Shown: positions 56,035-64,000 of the stretch, piece after piece
Layout: every line of letters begins with the position of its first letter
Numbering within the stretch: the stretch's first letter is position 1
Source of the DNA: [Phialemoniopsis] sp. UDSM-2020
Taxonomy: Eukaryota; Ascomycota; Sordariomycetes; Thyridiales; Thyridiaceae
Reading direction: 5' to 3'
DNA: 64,000 bases
Assembly: GCA_018873225.1 (NCBI GenBank)
Contig: JAEILZ010000002.1
Span: forward strand, 248,001-312,000
The notes under the pieces: model-generated
Seen by the model: only the letters and a program-made list of their open reading frames with translations
The model's database searches: none
Told to the model about the DNA's origin: nothing
Program-made: the position numbers and the translations under genes

Positions 56035-57791
56035 TCAATCCCTGTCCTCTCGCTTCTCGATGTAGCATGGCCACGAGTGCGGCACAACCGTGAAATGAGC
56101 CTCCCAGCTCCACACCTGCCCTTCATTCACCTGACGGATATCATAGTCACGAACCAGTGTGGCCAAGATCTTGGGCAGTTCCATCCTCGCAATGTTGACG
56201 CCCGGACAAGAGGCATATCCAGCACCGAACGGTATCCAGAACTTGTCCAGGCCGACTGCAGAGCCGCCATCGAGCCACCGGTCGGGGTTGAAGGTATCGG
56301 CATCCGGGCCCCAGATCTCCTGCGATGCATGCATCACCCAGGGGTTGACAGAAACGATGGTGTCCTCTGGAAAGGTCATCTCGCCGATCTTTAGATCGCC
56401 CATTGGCGCGACGCGTGCCATGCTGAGGGGTGTGGGCGAGAAGATGCGCAGGGCCTCCTTGATGCAAGCCTGCAGGTACTTGAGACATTGGGCGTCGGCG
56501 AATGAGACAACCCTGTCGCGACACATGCCCATCTGACGCGCCTCGTCAATCTCGGTCCGGACACGCTGCCACGCTCCGGGAAGCCGGATCATGTGGTAGA
56601 CAAAGGACTGGAGGGCACATGACGGCGGGTCCGCTCCGGCACCGACATTGAGTGTGGTCTGCGCGTGGACGTCGAGCAAGGTCATGGTACGGCCGGGTCG
56701 GCGGTGTTCGGCGAGGGTGCGAAACCAGCGCGAGACAATGTCGAGCTTTTTATGAGCGGCTGGCTTGTCTCCGTGGTCTTGGACAGCGAGATGATCGTCG
56801 TAGTGAACCTTTTGGTGTTTGTAGACGGCCCGCATAGCCATGTCGAACAAGTGACCAGTCGGCAAAAGGCCAAGGCGCGTGACGAGTGGATTGGTGATGA
56901 GGAGGTTCAGGGGCTGGAGATAGCCGGCCACGGCAACGAAGGCATTGAGAGAGTGCTGGTTAGCTATCGAGTTCTCGATGTCGGTGCCCGTGGCAAGAAA
57001 ACCAAACTGCTCGGAGAAGAGAAGTTCACCGACAATATCGAATGCGGTAAAGGTGAAGAAGCGATCGAGCTCGAAGGGCTTGCCCGAGTCGGCGTAGGCA
57101 TCGAGGTGGTCGAGAAAGAGACCGACGGTTCGGTCAATAGCGTCTTCGTGCTCTAGAACATGCCTCATTGTGTAACCGGCGGCGAGATTGCGGGAGCGCT
57201 CGGCCTTCTTCTTGGGGTCGGTCGTGCAGAGAGGTGTCTGGTAGCGATAGTCTGGCATGGCAAGGACCTTGTACCAAGGGCCCTTCTGGATGTCAGTCTT
57301 GGAATGCCAGACTAGACGGGCCACTTACCTTGTGGAGAGGGTTTTGCAAGACTGTCTTGATGGCATCAGGGTGGCTGACGCTGACTTCGTTGGGCGCGAT
57401 TCGGACGAAGTTGCCTTGACGGTGCTTATCAATCTTGCAGTTCGTGCAATCTTTGAACAAACAAGCTGGGCGAGTAGGGAGCACGAAGGGGCAGAGCAGC
57501 AAAGTCAAGATTTAAGAGTAGATATAGGGACAGACAGAAGAAGAGATATATACCATGCTTCTTGTGCAGGCTGACGAGCGTGGGGCTGAAGTCTCCCCGA
57601 AGCAAATGCTTGATATGCCAGAAGCGGGTAAGAGAGGCAGCGAAGGGTCCCGGGACATGACTAAGTGGAGAAAGAAAGCGGCGATAGATGAAAATGCCAC
57701 TCAGCAAAGTTAGAGATACCAGTGCAGCAGATACCAGTGCAGCAGCCAAGACACCCTGGAGAAGGGACACACTTGGGGCAAAGGACGTCAT
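56035..57791 (-). CDS. Cytochrome P450 monooxygenase
   Basis: Leftward exons 57554-57791, 57329-57414 and 56035-57282 give 523 residues. An N-terminal membrane anchor (about residues 12-34) is followed by FLSPLSHVPGPFAASLTRFW. Marks in order: the I-helix variant NVGAGADPP, KEALR (ExxR), FNPDRW, and the heme loop FGAGYASCPG with ligand Cys467. It resembles the pisatin-demethylase/benzoate-hydroxylase-like fungal P450s that often sit in biosynthetic clusters. The acceptor of the last intron is either CAG at 57286 or AAG at 57283, giving one residue more or less; the longer intron (46 nt) was chosen. The first intron is 139 nt. It shares direction with the PKS and methyltransferase and probably oxidises a cluster intermediate at the ER. 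Confidence 0.87.
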
Positions 57792-57923
57792 TGTTGAGTG
57801 CGTTGACAATGATACGAGTAGATATTTCTCGGTGTAGGAGGCCAATCCTCAAAGAGTCGCGGGTTGAGTCACAGAATGTGTTGAATGTTGAGGGAGGAGA
57901 AGCTCGAGAGCACTCAACCGGCC

Positions 57924-57932
57924 TTATTTATC
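57924..57932 (-). promoter_or_regulatory. TATA-like element of the P450 gene
   Basis: On the minus strand the sequence reads GGATAAATAAGGC about 135 bases before the P450 start at 57791. Confidence 0.35.
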
Positions 57933-58195
57933 CATAACGACAAGCAAGTAGTGATAGTAGTACTGATTGTGAGTCTTTGTTCTTAACTTACGTATGAGGG
58001 CAGGTCACTCGCATTGAAGCAGTGACTTGGTGCCAATGTGTGAATCATGTCCGAAGCATTGCCTTGACCAGGTGTTATGCCCGCCGTGTTTGCTTCCGAT
58101 GAGCCCGCATCACCAACTACTACACCACTGTCTTTCAAAAGCCGTTATTGGTAGTTCATACATCGACAAACATCACAGCTTGGTCGTGAGCTAAG

Positions 58196-58483
58196 ATGCA
58201 TAACGCCACGACAGGGTACCAGGGTGTAATTCTGACCACCTGGTCCTCACCGGTGGACCACCGTAGAAGGCGCATCGCACTAGATCAAGCCAACAAATTA
58301 TTGCCATGCATCAGCGCCAGGATGAGGGACTTTGTCGACATGCAAACCCAGTTATTGGAACGATTTGACCAGGGTTTCAGGATGCCGTTGGACCCAGGAA
58401 CCGGGTCGTCGATAGATTCTCACAACACTCGACCCCGCAGCCCTTCTTACGAACCTAGCTCGTTCTTGACAGCCAGTGGCTGA
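58196..58483 (+). CDS. Weak small open frame, 95 residues
   Basis: Opens with ATG at 58196 and reads through 95 codons with DHRRRRIALDQANKLLPCIS and a Ser/Pro-rich end. There is no recognised family, signal peptide or upstream TATA box, and it lies in the promoter gap of the P450. It may be a small real gene, part of a spliced one, or chance. Confidence 0.2.
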   Translation: MHNATTGYQGVILTTWSSPVDHRRRRIALDQANKLLPCISARMRDFVDMQTQLLERFDQGFRMPLDPGTGSSIDSHNTRPRSPSYEPSSFLTASG

Positions 58484-58770
58484 ATCCGGTGTCATAATTC
58501 AGCGGTCCCCTTCCGATTGGAGGTACAGTCAGTCCTTTGGCATAGAAATGTAATGTGTGAGGCATTATTCTGAACACGGGCGTTCAGACTCGAGGAGAGG
58601 AAGACGGTTACGTCACCAACGAGGGATTGATAACCCAGACCTTTTTCGTGTTGGTAGCTTGCTGACGGTCATTGTTTCTCAAGGTCAACTGTGTTACATT
58701 TAGTATGATGCATCGCTGTAGAAAATTGCCGTTCATTATTCATTGACTACCTGTCAAATTCATAGTGCTG

Positions 58771-60098
58771 CTACTCACTATGTCCCCCAACACCATTAGT
58801 AGTGACTCCATCGCATCTTTGGAGCATGCACATCTCGACCGTGATCCCAGGCCCGAACGCACAAGCAACAGCATATTCTTTTGTCTTTTCTTCTGTCAAA
58901 GGCTTGTCCGTGCCCTGCCTTCGCAAGCGGTCCAGTACGGTGAAGATGGTCGCGGAGCTCGAGTTGCCATGATTAGCATAGGTGTCGTAGCTGGCGCGCA
59001 TCTGTTGTCTTGTCACCCCTAGAACTTCCTGTGCGCCAGACAGGATCCTTGCGCCACCGGGATGTATCGCCCAGTCGAAGTCGCTAGCTGATGCGTAGCC
59101 CCCGGGTAAAGGTGAGATGCTGTCGAGGAGGTCCGAGAACATTGGCTGCAGGGCTGAGGTTGTGTGTATTGGTATCCGGGGGGACATGACAACTTTCCAT
59201 CCTAAATGAGTGTTTAGTATTAGAGCCGTGATCAAGACAAAGGACGTGAGCAGTCTCACCAAGGGGGTCAATATTGAACCCTAGGTCTCTTTCGGAGTCT
59301 GGAATCAGTCGATGCTCCCACCCTAGCAACCCATATATCGGGCGACTGGAGTCGCGGATACCATTGCTCAAGATCAGAGCACCAGCACAGTCGGAAAACA
59401 ATATAAGACCTATCCTCAGCTCTTCCAGCTGGTTCATGCTTTCCATCTCGCTTCGGACCATCGAAGTATTGATCTCGAGAGCTACGACCAGTACCCGGGC
59501 CGGCTTGCCTCTTCTAGCGTGTGCAAGCGCAAGGTTTGCTGCTGTTCTCAATGCAGCTAGGCCGCCACTACAGGCTACCCCATGCAGAAGCACCTTTTCA
59601 ACAGAGTGTTGTATGCCCAGGCCTTTTGCAACAAAGTGGTCGTAGCCGGGGTTCGCGCTGTCCGTGCATGTCGTTGAGACCATGTGAGTAATTGACGTGA
59701 CGCTTATTTGTGCTTCAGTGATGGCCTTCTGCGCTGCCTTAGTGGCTAGTGTTACACCATCGTTCATAAACTTCTGATGCAGCTGGGCTATTGATGGCGG
59801 CCGGTCTTGATTGATGAGTGGGTCGTCTGGATGATTGACTGATGGTCGAGTGAGAATGCCGGTTTTTTCGTTCAAAGCCAAGATCTTCTTCATGCTGAGT
59901 TCAATGTGTTAATTGTGATGATACAACGACTGTTCTTGGTAAGCTGTGCTGTGAAAAGAGGACGTACAATGGGGACTCGGGGTAGTACCGATTGCCAATC
60001 TTCTCCAAGCCCTCAGTAGTGAGTGCGTACGGAGGGTACTGACTAGCCAGACCAGTGATTGAAAGGCCAAGCTCCCCGAAGTCGGTTGGAGCCGCCAT
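58771..60098 (-). CDS. Type III polyketide synthase (chalcone-synthase-like)
   Basis: Leftward exons 59968-60098, 59260-59894 and 58771-59201 give 398 residues. The thiolase-fold catalytic triad is complete: Cys152 in LLHGVACSGGLAALR, His302 in FDWAIHPGGARIL and Asn335 in YANHGNSSSATI; the AFGPGITVEM loop near the C-terminus is the fungal form of the GFGPG signature. The first splice restores YYPESPFMKKILALNEKTGI. Fungal members (for example Neurospora ORAS, Aspergillus CsyA/CsyB) load acyl-CoA, often long chain, and extend it with malonyl-CoA to resorcinols, resorcylic acids or pyrones without an acyl carrier protein. It is divergent from the SDR at 61434 and upstream of the P450 and methyltransferase, making it the core enzyme of the likely cluster. 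Starter unit and product cannot be read from the sequence. Confidence 0.93.
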
Positions 60099-61433
60099 CA
60101 GAGTTTGGAGATTCCACTGGTTCTCGTGGAGATATCTTGATGTTCCTAGACCAGGTGTTCCCTGGTAGACGGACCACCCAATCTTTAAAGGAAGAATTTG
60201 TCGTGGGGTGATTCTTCAACACTACTACTGTCCTCTAGTCGTTAGTGGCTCATGGTGGCAAGCCAAGCTCCTCGAGCTAGCATCTCAGCCGTTATCCAGC
60301 ACCTTAGCGTCGTCAAAGCGCCAGGAACTGCGCTGTCCAGGCGACGCACTAGAGACGGGACGAGCCTAGGTTCGGCCGCTCGAGATCCAAGACCTGAGTT
60401 CGCGATGCAACCCATAGTCCGAAGTGACCAACCAGCCCATAAGAACGGCCATCATAAGATGCGAATAGTCTCAGAGGAGGTTCAGAGTGAATCGAGTTGC
60501 CCGCACTTCACAATCAGGGGCAATATTGTGATGCTGGACTGCAGTTTGGCAAGTGCATACGCACCACACGCACCGAGATCATCATCCCAAGCGCCGGATC
60601 AATGTCCTCGATGGGCTGATGCGCCGAAGAATAACATTCTCGATCGATCGGGCTTTTCCGCATCGCGGGAGGGGATGATCATGAGATTGACATCCTCGAA
60701 GTACTTTCTAGCTATCGCCACTGCCAGATGATGCTGGGTATGGTCGGATGCTGTGAGATCGCGGGGACGTTTTGCAGGCAAGGATTTTCCACTCACGAAG
60801 AAGCTAACATTACTGCTGACAGAGGTTATCAGCGCAAGCAGTAAGAGCCAGTGCCGACAAATGTGTGCGCTTTTCGCGCTAAGCCCACTAATTCCGCGTT
60901 CAAAGAGACTGAGACCACTTTGGAGAAGTCATGTTCATCACCAGCAACGTCGCCGACTTCTGTTTGGTGACTTTGGTCGGACAAATTGATCGGGACAGCT
61001 CGGATTTCGGACATTTTGGCCTAATAGTCTCTTGTATTCAGCTTTACTTTGTCAGTACAGGTCAGGTCCGCAGAAGGGCTAGGCCTAAATGAGACCTCAA
61101 ATATAGGTACTCCTTCTTTTGACCCCCAGGTAGTCGAATGGGCTTTCGTGAAGAAATCGATACCTAGTACAAGGCGGAAAGTTTTGGCCCGTTAGCTTCG
61201 TTCCAAACGCGAGCCGCCTGCTGGACGCGCTAGCCGTAAGTTGCTGTTGCTTGCTAATTACTAAGTTGGTCGATTAATCAGGCGGCGGAAATCCGCCCAT
61301 GGAACATCGAAAGCAGTTTCAACACTGTAAGCTGAGTAGTATATGACCACATCGATGCAAGAATCGATTCAGGGTCATGCTGAAAGGTGGTGCAGGTAGA
61401 ACAACATTTTACTCGACCCGAATCCCAGTAATC
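60099..61433. other. Divergent region between type III PKS and SDR
   Basis: 1.3 kb. On the minus strand two open frames (61014-60829 and 60796-60599) follow each other and could be relics of a gene, but no family, splice pattern or start context supports them. Promoters of both neighbours must lie here. Confidence 0.4.
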
Positions 61434-62462
61434 ATGTCGTCAGACGAGATTGATGTTGATGCGTTCACCAAGCCGTACATGCTGACGGCCAAAATACGCC
61501 GAGATATCTACCCTGCAATCGACCCTGCCAATCCAGACCTGAGCGCTGCTGGCAAGGTAGTTGTTGTGGTTGGTGCTACTGGAGGCATTGGTTGTGTACT
61601 TTCAAGGTCCAAGATGAATGTATATAACACTAGACACTAACTGGACACAGGCAACTGCACGAGAATGGAATACAGCCGGTGCTAGAGGGATCGTTCTCGT
61701 CGGCCGCCGACAAGAAGCTCTCGAAACAGCCGCTACTCCTCTGAAAGGCCCAGCCAGGATTCTCATCATCAGTGCCGACATCATCAACGCCGAGAACTGT
61801 GCCAAGGTGATGGACAAGGCGCTTGCCGAGTTCGGGGCCGTGGATGTACTTGTCAACTCAGCCGGCGGCAACTTCCAGGGCTTAATCAGTGAGATTGATC
61901 CTAGAATCTGGTGGCGGAACCTGGTAAATAAGACACGTCTTTTTAAGAAATGGACGATGGCTAATGATGCAAGGAACTCAACCTTCGTGGTGCATTCAAT
62001 ATCCACCAGGCCTTCATCAAAGCAAGCGGCGGTAAAGGTACCATCATCAACATCGGCAGCATGGGTGCTGGCCTCACCCTTCCTGGCATGTCAGGATCCT
62101 CGGTCGCCCAGCTTGGGCTGATCAAGCTGTGCGAGAACATGGACATTGAGCTCCCCGAAATCCGTGTCTTTGTCGTGCATCCTGGCATCGTGGCGCTCGA
62201 GGAAGGGCGCGGTGCTGTACTGAGAAACATGTTAGATGTGGCCAAGGACACGCCAGCATTGACAGCTGGCCTTACGTTGTATCTGGCTACGCCGAGAGCC
62301 GACTTTCTCAAGGGTGGGTATCTGCATTCAAACTGGGATGTGGAGGAGTTGGAGCTGCACAAAGACGAGATCGTGGAGAAAAGACTACACAAGCTTGCTT
62401 TTCTCAACGCAAAGCTGCAAGTGGGTGGATATCCATGGTCGAATGCTGCTAGAGAGGCGTGA
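61434..62462 (+). CDS. Short-chain dehydrogenase-like protein lacking the catalytic Tyr and Lys
   Basis: Exons 61434-61595, 61651-61923 and 61974-62462 give 307 residues. The N-terminus (FTKPY...RRDIYPAIDPANP) and the fold are those of fungal SDRs related to peroxisomal 2,4-dienoyl-CoA/3-ketoacyl reductases. The cofactor motif VVGATGGIG and VLVNSAGGN are intact, and the Ser of INIGSMGAG is present. However where these proteins usually read PGMSAYSASKLA, this one reads PGMSGSSVAQLG: the catalytic Tyr is Ser and the Lys is Gln. It may bind NAD(P) without normal reductase activity, or be a non-catalytic partner. An in-frame ATG at 61377 would add 19 residues. It is divergent from the type III PKS and converges with the permease 102 bases away. 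Confidence 0.85.
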
Positions 62463-62564
62463 GACGTATACGTACAATCCCTTGCAACAAGCTTTCGTAG
62501 CATTACAATCGAGTAGCTGGTAAGAAAAGATGACCATGCGCTGTTTCATCACCTATGCACGTTT

Positions 62565-64000
62565 TTACTCCCACACTAGCGAGATCTTCTTCCATATCCG
62601 CATCATCCAACCTTTTGGCGCCGTCTCCTCTTTCTTCTCCGCCTCCATGCGCCAATAATGCTCATCCGCCTCGACCTGGTCCAAGCCAGTCGTAAGATCA
62701 ACATCGCTAGCACTCCGCCACCAGTCGTCATGCCTTCCAGCAAAGATCTTGTGACCGGCGTACAGAGCTATGAACACTGCGATGCCCACATATGCAGTCA
62801 TAAACCCAGCGGCGGTGAATCGGCCCGGGAAGAAGACGGTGAAGCCATTGCTCAACAGCAAGAATGTGAACGACACGGCACAGATATACGCCATCCATGG
62901 CTGTAGCCGCGATCTGTAAGGTACATCCACACCCTGTGTCTTGACTGACCTGCGAAAGCGAAGGTATACGACGGAGCTGACGAGCCAGGATGTGTATCCA
63001 GCCGTATTGGTCAGGTTGATAAACCAATTGAACACTATGCCGGCTTGCTTGGAGCATGCCATGTATGCCAGAGGTGCGAACAGGCTAGATGCAAAGACGG
63101 CATAGTGCGGCAGACCATAACGGTTGCATCGGGTGAAGACTTTGGGTGCATTGCCCGCCACGGCAAGTGAGTACAGGACGCGGCTCGACATGTAGAGGTA
63201 CGCGTTGCCTGCTGACCAGGCGCTGGTCAGGATACCCGCGTTGACAACAGAGGGGAGTACCTTGATCCCAGCGTCCTGAATCGCGATGACCCACGGCGAG
63301 GCATTGGCGTTACCCTCGCCGGTAGTCAGACCCTCGGCCGTCGACTTGCAGATAGCGCCCACGAGCAGCGTGCCGAAGAAGTAGAAGAGCACCATGCGGA
63401 TGAAGAAGCGGCGCGATGCCCGCGGAAGGTTCTTGCGTGGGTGCCTCATCTCGCCGGACGTGAAGATGATCATCTCGGCGCTGAAGTTGAAGGAGAAGGC
63501 CGACAGGACTGTGACGTAGAGGAAGGCTGTGAAGAGGCCACCGCTGCCGTCAACGATGTATGTCTTGACAGCGCCTGGATCGGACCAGTAGGAAAAGCCG
63601 ATTCGCTCGCCCGATGGACCGCCGCCTAGTATGATGACGAGTGCCACAATGAGCAGGCCGATGATCATGATGACTTTGATGCCCGCGAACCAGAACTCCG
63701 CCTCGCCGTATACACCGACAGGGCACAAGTTCAGTCCAATGATGACAATCATGAACACGGTGATCCAGACTGCAATCGGCACACTGTTGGGCCAATAATC
63801 GACCATGATCGTCGCCGCTGTGATCTCGTACGCCACAATAATACCAAACGAGTAAAAGTAGAGCCAGCCCAGAGCGAAACCAAGAGAAGGCGAGACGAAT
63901 CGGCTAGCGTAGTAGTTCATCGAGGCTCCGGAGACGGGCAGATAAGTCCCCATCTCGATCATAGCCGTGACCATCCCGTACACGAGGGTCGAAGTAACAC
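62565..64000 (-). CDS. Amino-acid/GABA-type permease, 5' part beyond the window edge
   Basis: The frame runs leftward from the right edge without a start and ends at 62565; 478 codons are visible. Spans include FALGWLYFYSFGIIVAYEIT, VPIAVWITVFMIVIIGLNL, and FSFNFSAEMIIFTSGEMRHP, the last a typical loop of the YAT family (yeast amino-acid transporters, TC 2.A.3.10) rather than the GABA/choline group; GNAYLYMSSRVLYSLAVAGNAPK and GIVFNWFINLTNTAGYTSWL confirm it. The C-terminal tail is charged (YWRMEAEKKEETAPKGWMMR). No intron is needed in the visible part. It likely imports amino acids by proton symport; as the neighbour of the biosynthetic cluster it may lie outside its border. Confidence 0.9.
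   Translation of the reverse strand, partial: VTSTLVYGMVTAMIEMGTYLPVSGASMNYYASRFVSPSLGFALGWLYFYSFGIIVAYEITAATIMVDYWPNSVPIAVWITVFMIVIIGLNLCPVGVYGEAEFWFAGIKVIMIIGLLIVALVIILGGGPSGERIGFSYWSDPGAVKTYIVDGSGGLFTAFLYVTVLSAFSFNFSAEMIIFTSGEMRHPRKNLPRASRRFFIRMVLFYFFGTLLVGAICKSTAEGLTTGEGNANASPWVIAIQDAGIKVLPSVVNAGILTSAWSAGNAYLYMSSRVLYSLAVAGNAPKVFTRCNRYGLPHYAVFASSLFAPLAYMACSKQAGIVFNWFINLTNTAGYTSWLVSSVVYLRFRRSVKTQGVDVPYRSRLQPWMAYICAVSFTFLLLSNGFTVFFPGRFTAAGFMTAYVGIAVFIALYAGHKIFAGRHDDWWRSASDVDLTTGLDQVEADEHYWRMEAEKKEETAPKGWMMRIWKKISLVWE

Larger units (their letters stand above)
57792..58770. other. Intergenic region between PKS and P450
   Basis: Promoter of the leftward P450. It contains a weak open frame (58196-58483) described separately and a TATA-like site near 57926. 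No repeat recognised. Confidence 0.45.

Noticed and set aside
60599..61014. Two leftward open frames between the PKS and SDR, thought of as a decayed cluster gene
   Set aside because: They are in different frames, no splice pair joins them into a recognisable family, and codon bias is weak. They remain possible relics only.
61377..61433. Upstream in-frame ATG of the SDR
   Set aside because: Homologues as I know them begin close to the MSSDEIDVD start at 61434; 19 more residues are not needed.
1..64000. CRISPR arrays, rRNA and tRNA genes
   Set aside because: No spaced identical repeats of CRISPR type, no rRNA stretches, and no tRNA T-loop/A-box pair were found by eye; a tRNA scan would be decisive.

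Overview
The window looks like nuclear DNA of a filamentous ascomycete (Pezizomycotina, probably Sordariomycetes; no species call). Genes are broken by short introns (mostly 50-80 nt, GT-AG, CTAAC/CTGAC-type branch sites), have pyrimidine-rich leaders, and belong to families typical of this group: Zn2Cys6 regulators, MFS permeases, cutinase, GH17 glucanase, a LaeA-like methyltransferase, P450 and a fungal type III polyketide synthase. Exons were joined by hand so that frame, splice sites and family motifs agree; 26 protein genes (two of them cut by the window edges) plus two weak ones are listed.

Layout. 0-10 kb: edge-cut amidohydrolase, sugar permease, Zn2Cys6 regulator of the cutinase-activator type, a GPI-type cutinase facing it, and a second Zn2Cys6 regulator. 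10-25 kb: a run of surface and cell-wall genes (BIM1-like membrane protein, Cys-rich GPI-type protein, GH17 beta-1,3-glucanase, an RRT8/EI24-like membrane protein, a 1,576-residue mucin-like Ser/Thr protein). 26-30 kb: monocarboxylate-type permease and secreted GDSL esterase.

30-45.7 kb: a catabolic-looking block. Two clearly paralogous Zn2Cys6 regulators (30.4 and 40.4 kb) enclose an Asp/Glu-racemase-type enzyme, a D-2-hydroxyacid dehydrogenase, a sarcosine/fructosyl-amine-oxidase-type flavoprotein and a threonine-aldolase-type PLP enzyme; a sugar permease follows. The enzymes fit breakdown of a modified or beta-hydroxy amino acid through glycine/glyoxylate or a 2-oxoacid, but the substrate is unknown.

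45.7-52.5 kb: a gene-poor, repeat-rich island with an 18-bp minisatellite, a GC-rich hairpin array, a pair of decayed direct repeats near its two ends, a small membrane protein and a collagen-like membrane protein whose frame is cut by one in-frame TAG.

52.5-64 kb: an Fe(II)/2-oxoglutarate dioxygenase, then a likely biosynthetic cluster: LaeA-like methyltransferase, P450, type III polyketide synthase and a divergent short-chain dehydrogenase that has lost its catalytic Tyr and Lys. An edge-cut amino-acid permease ends the window.
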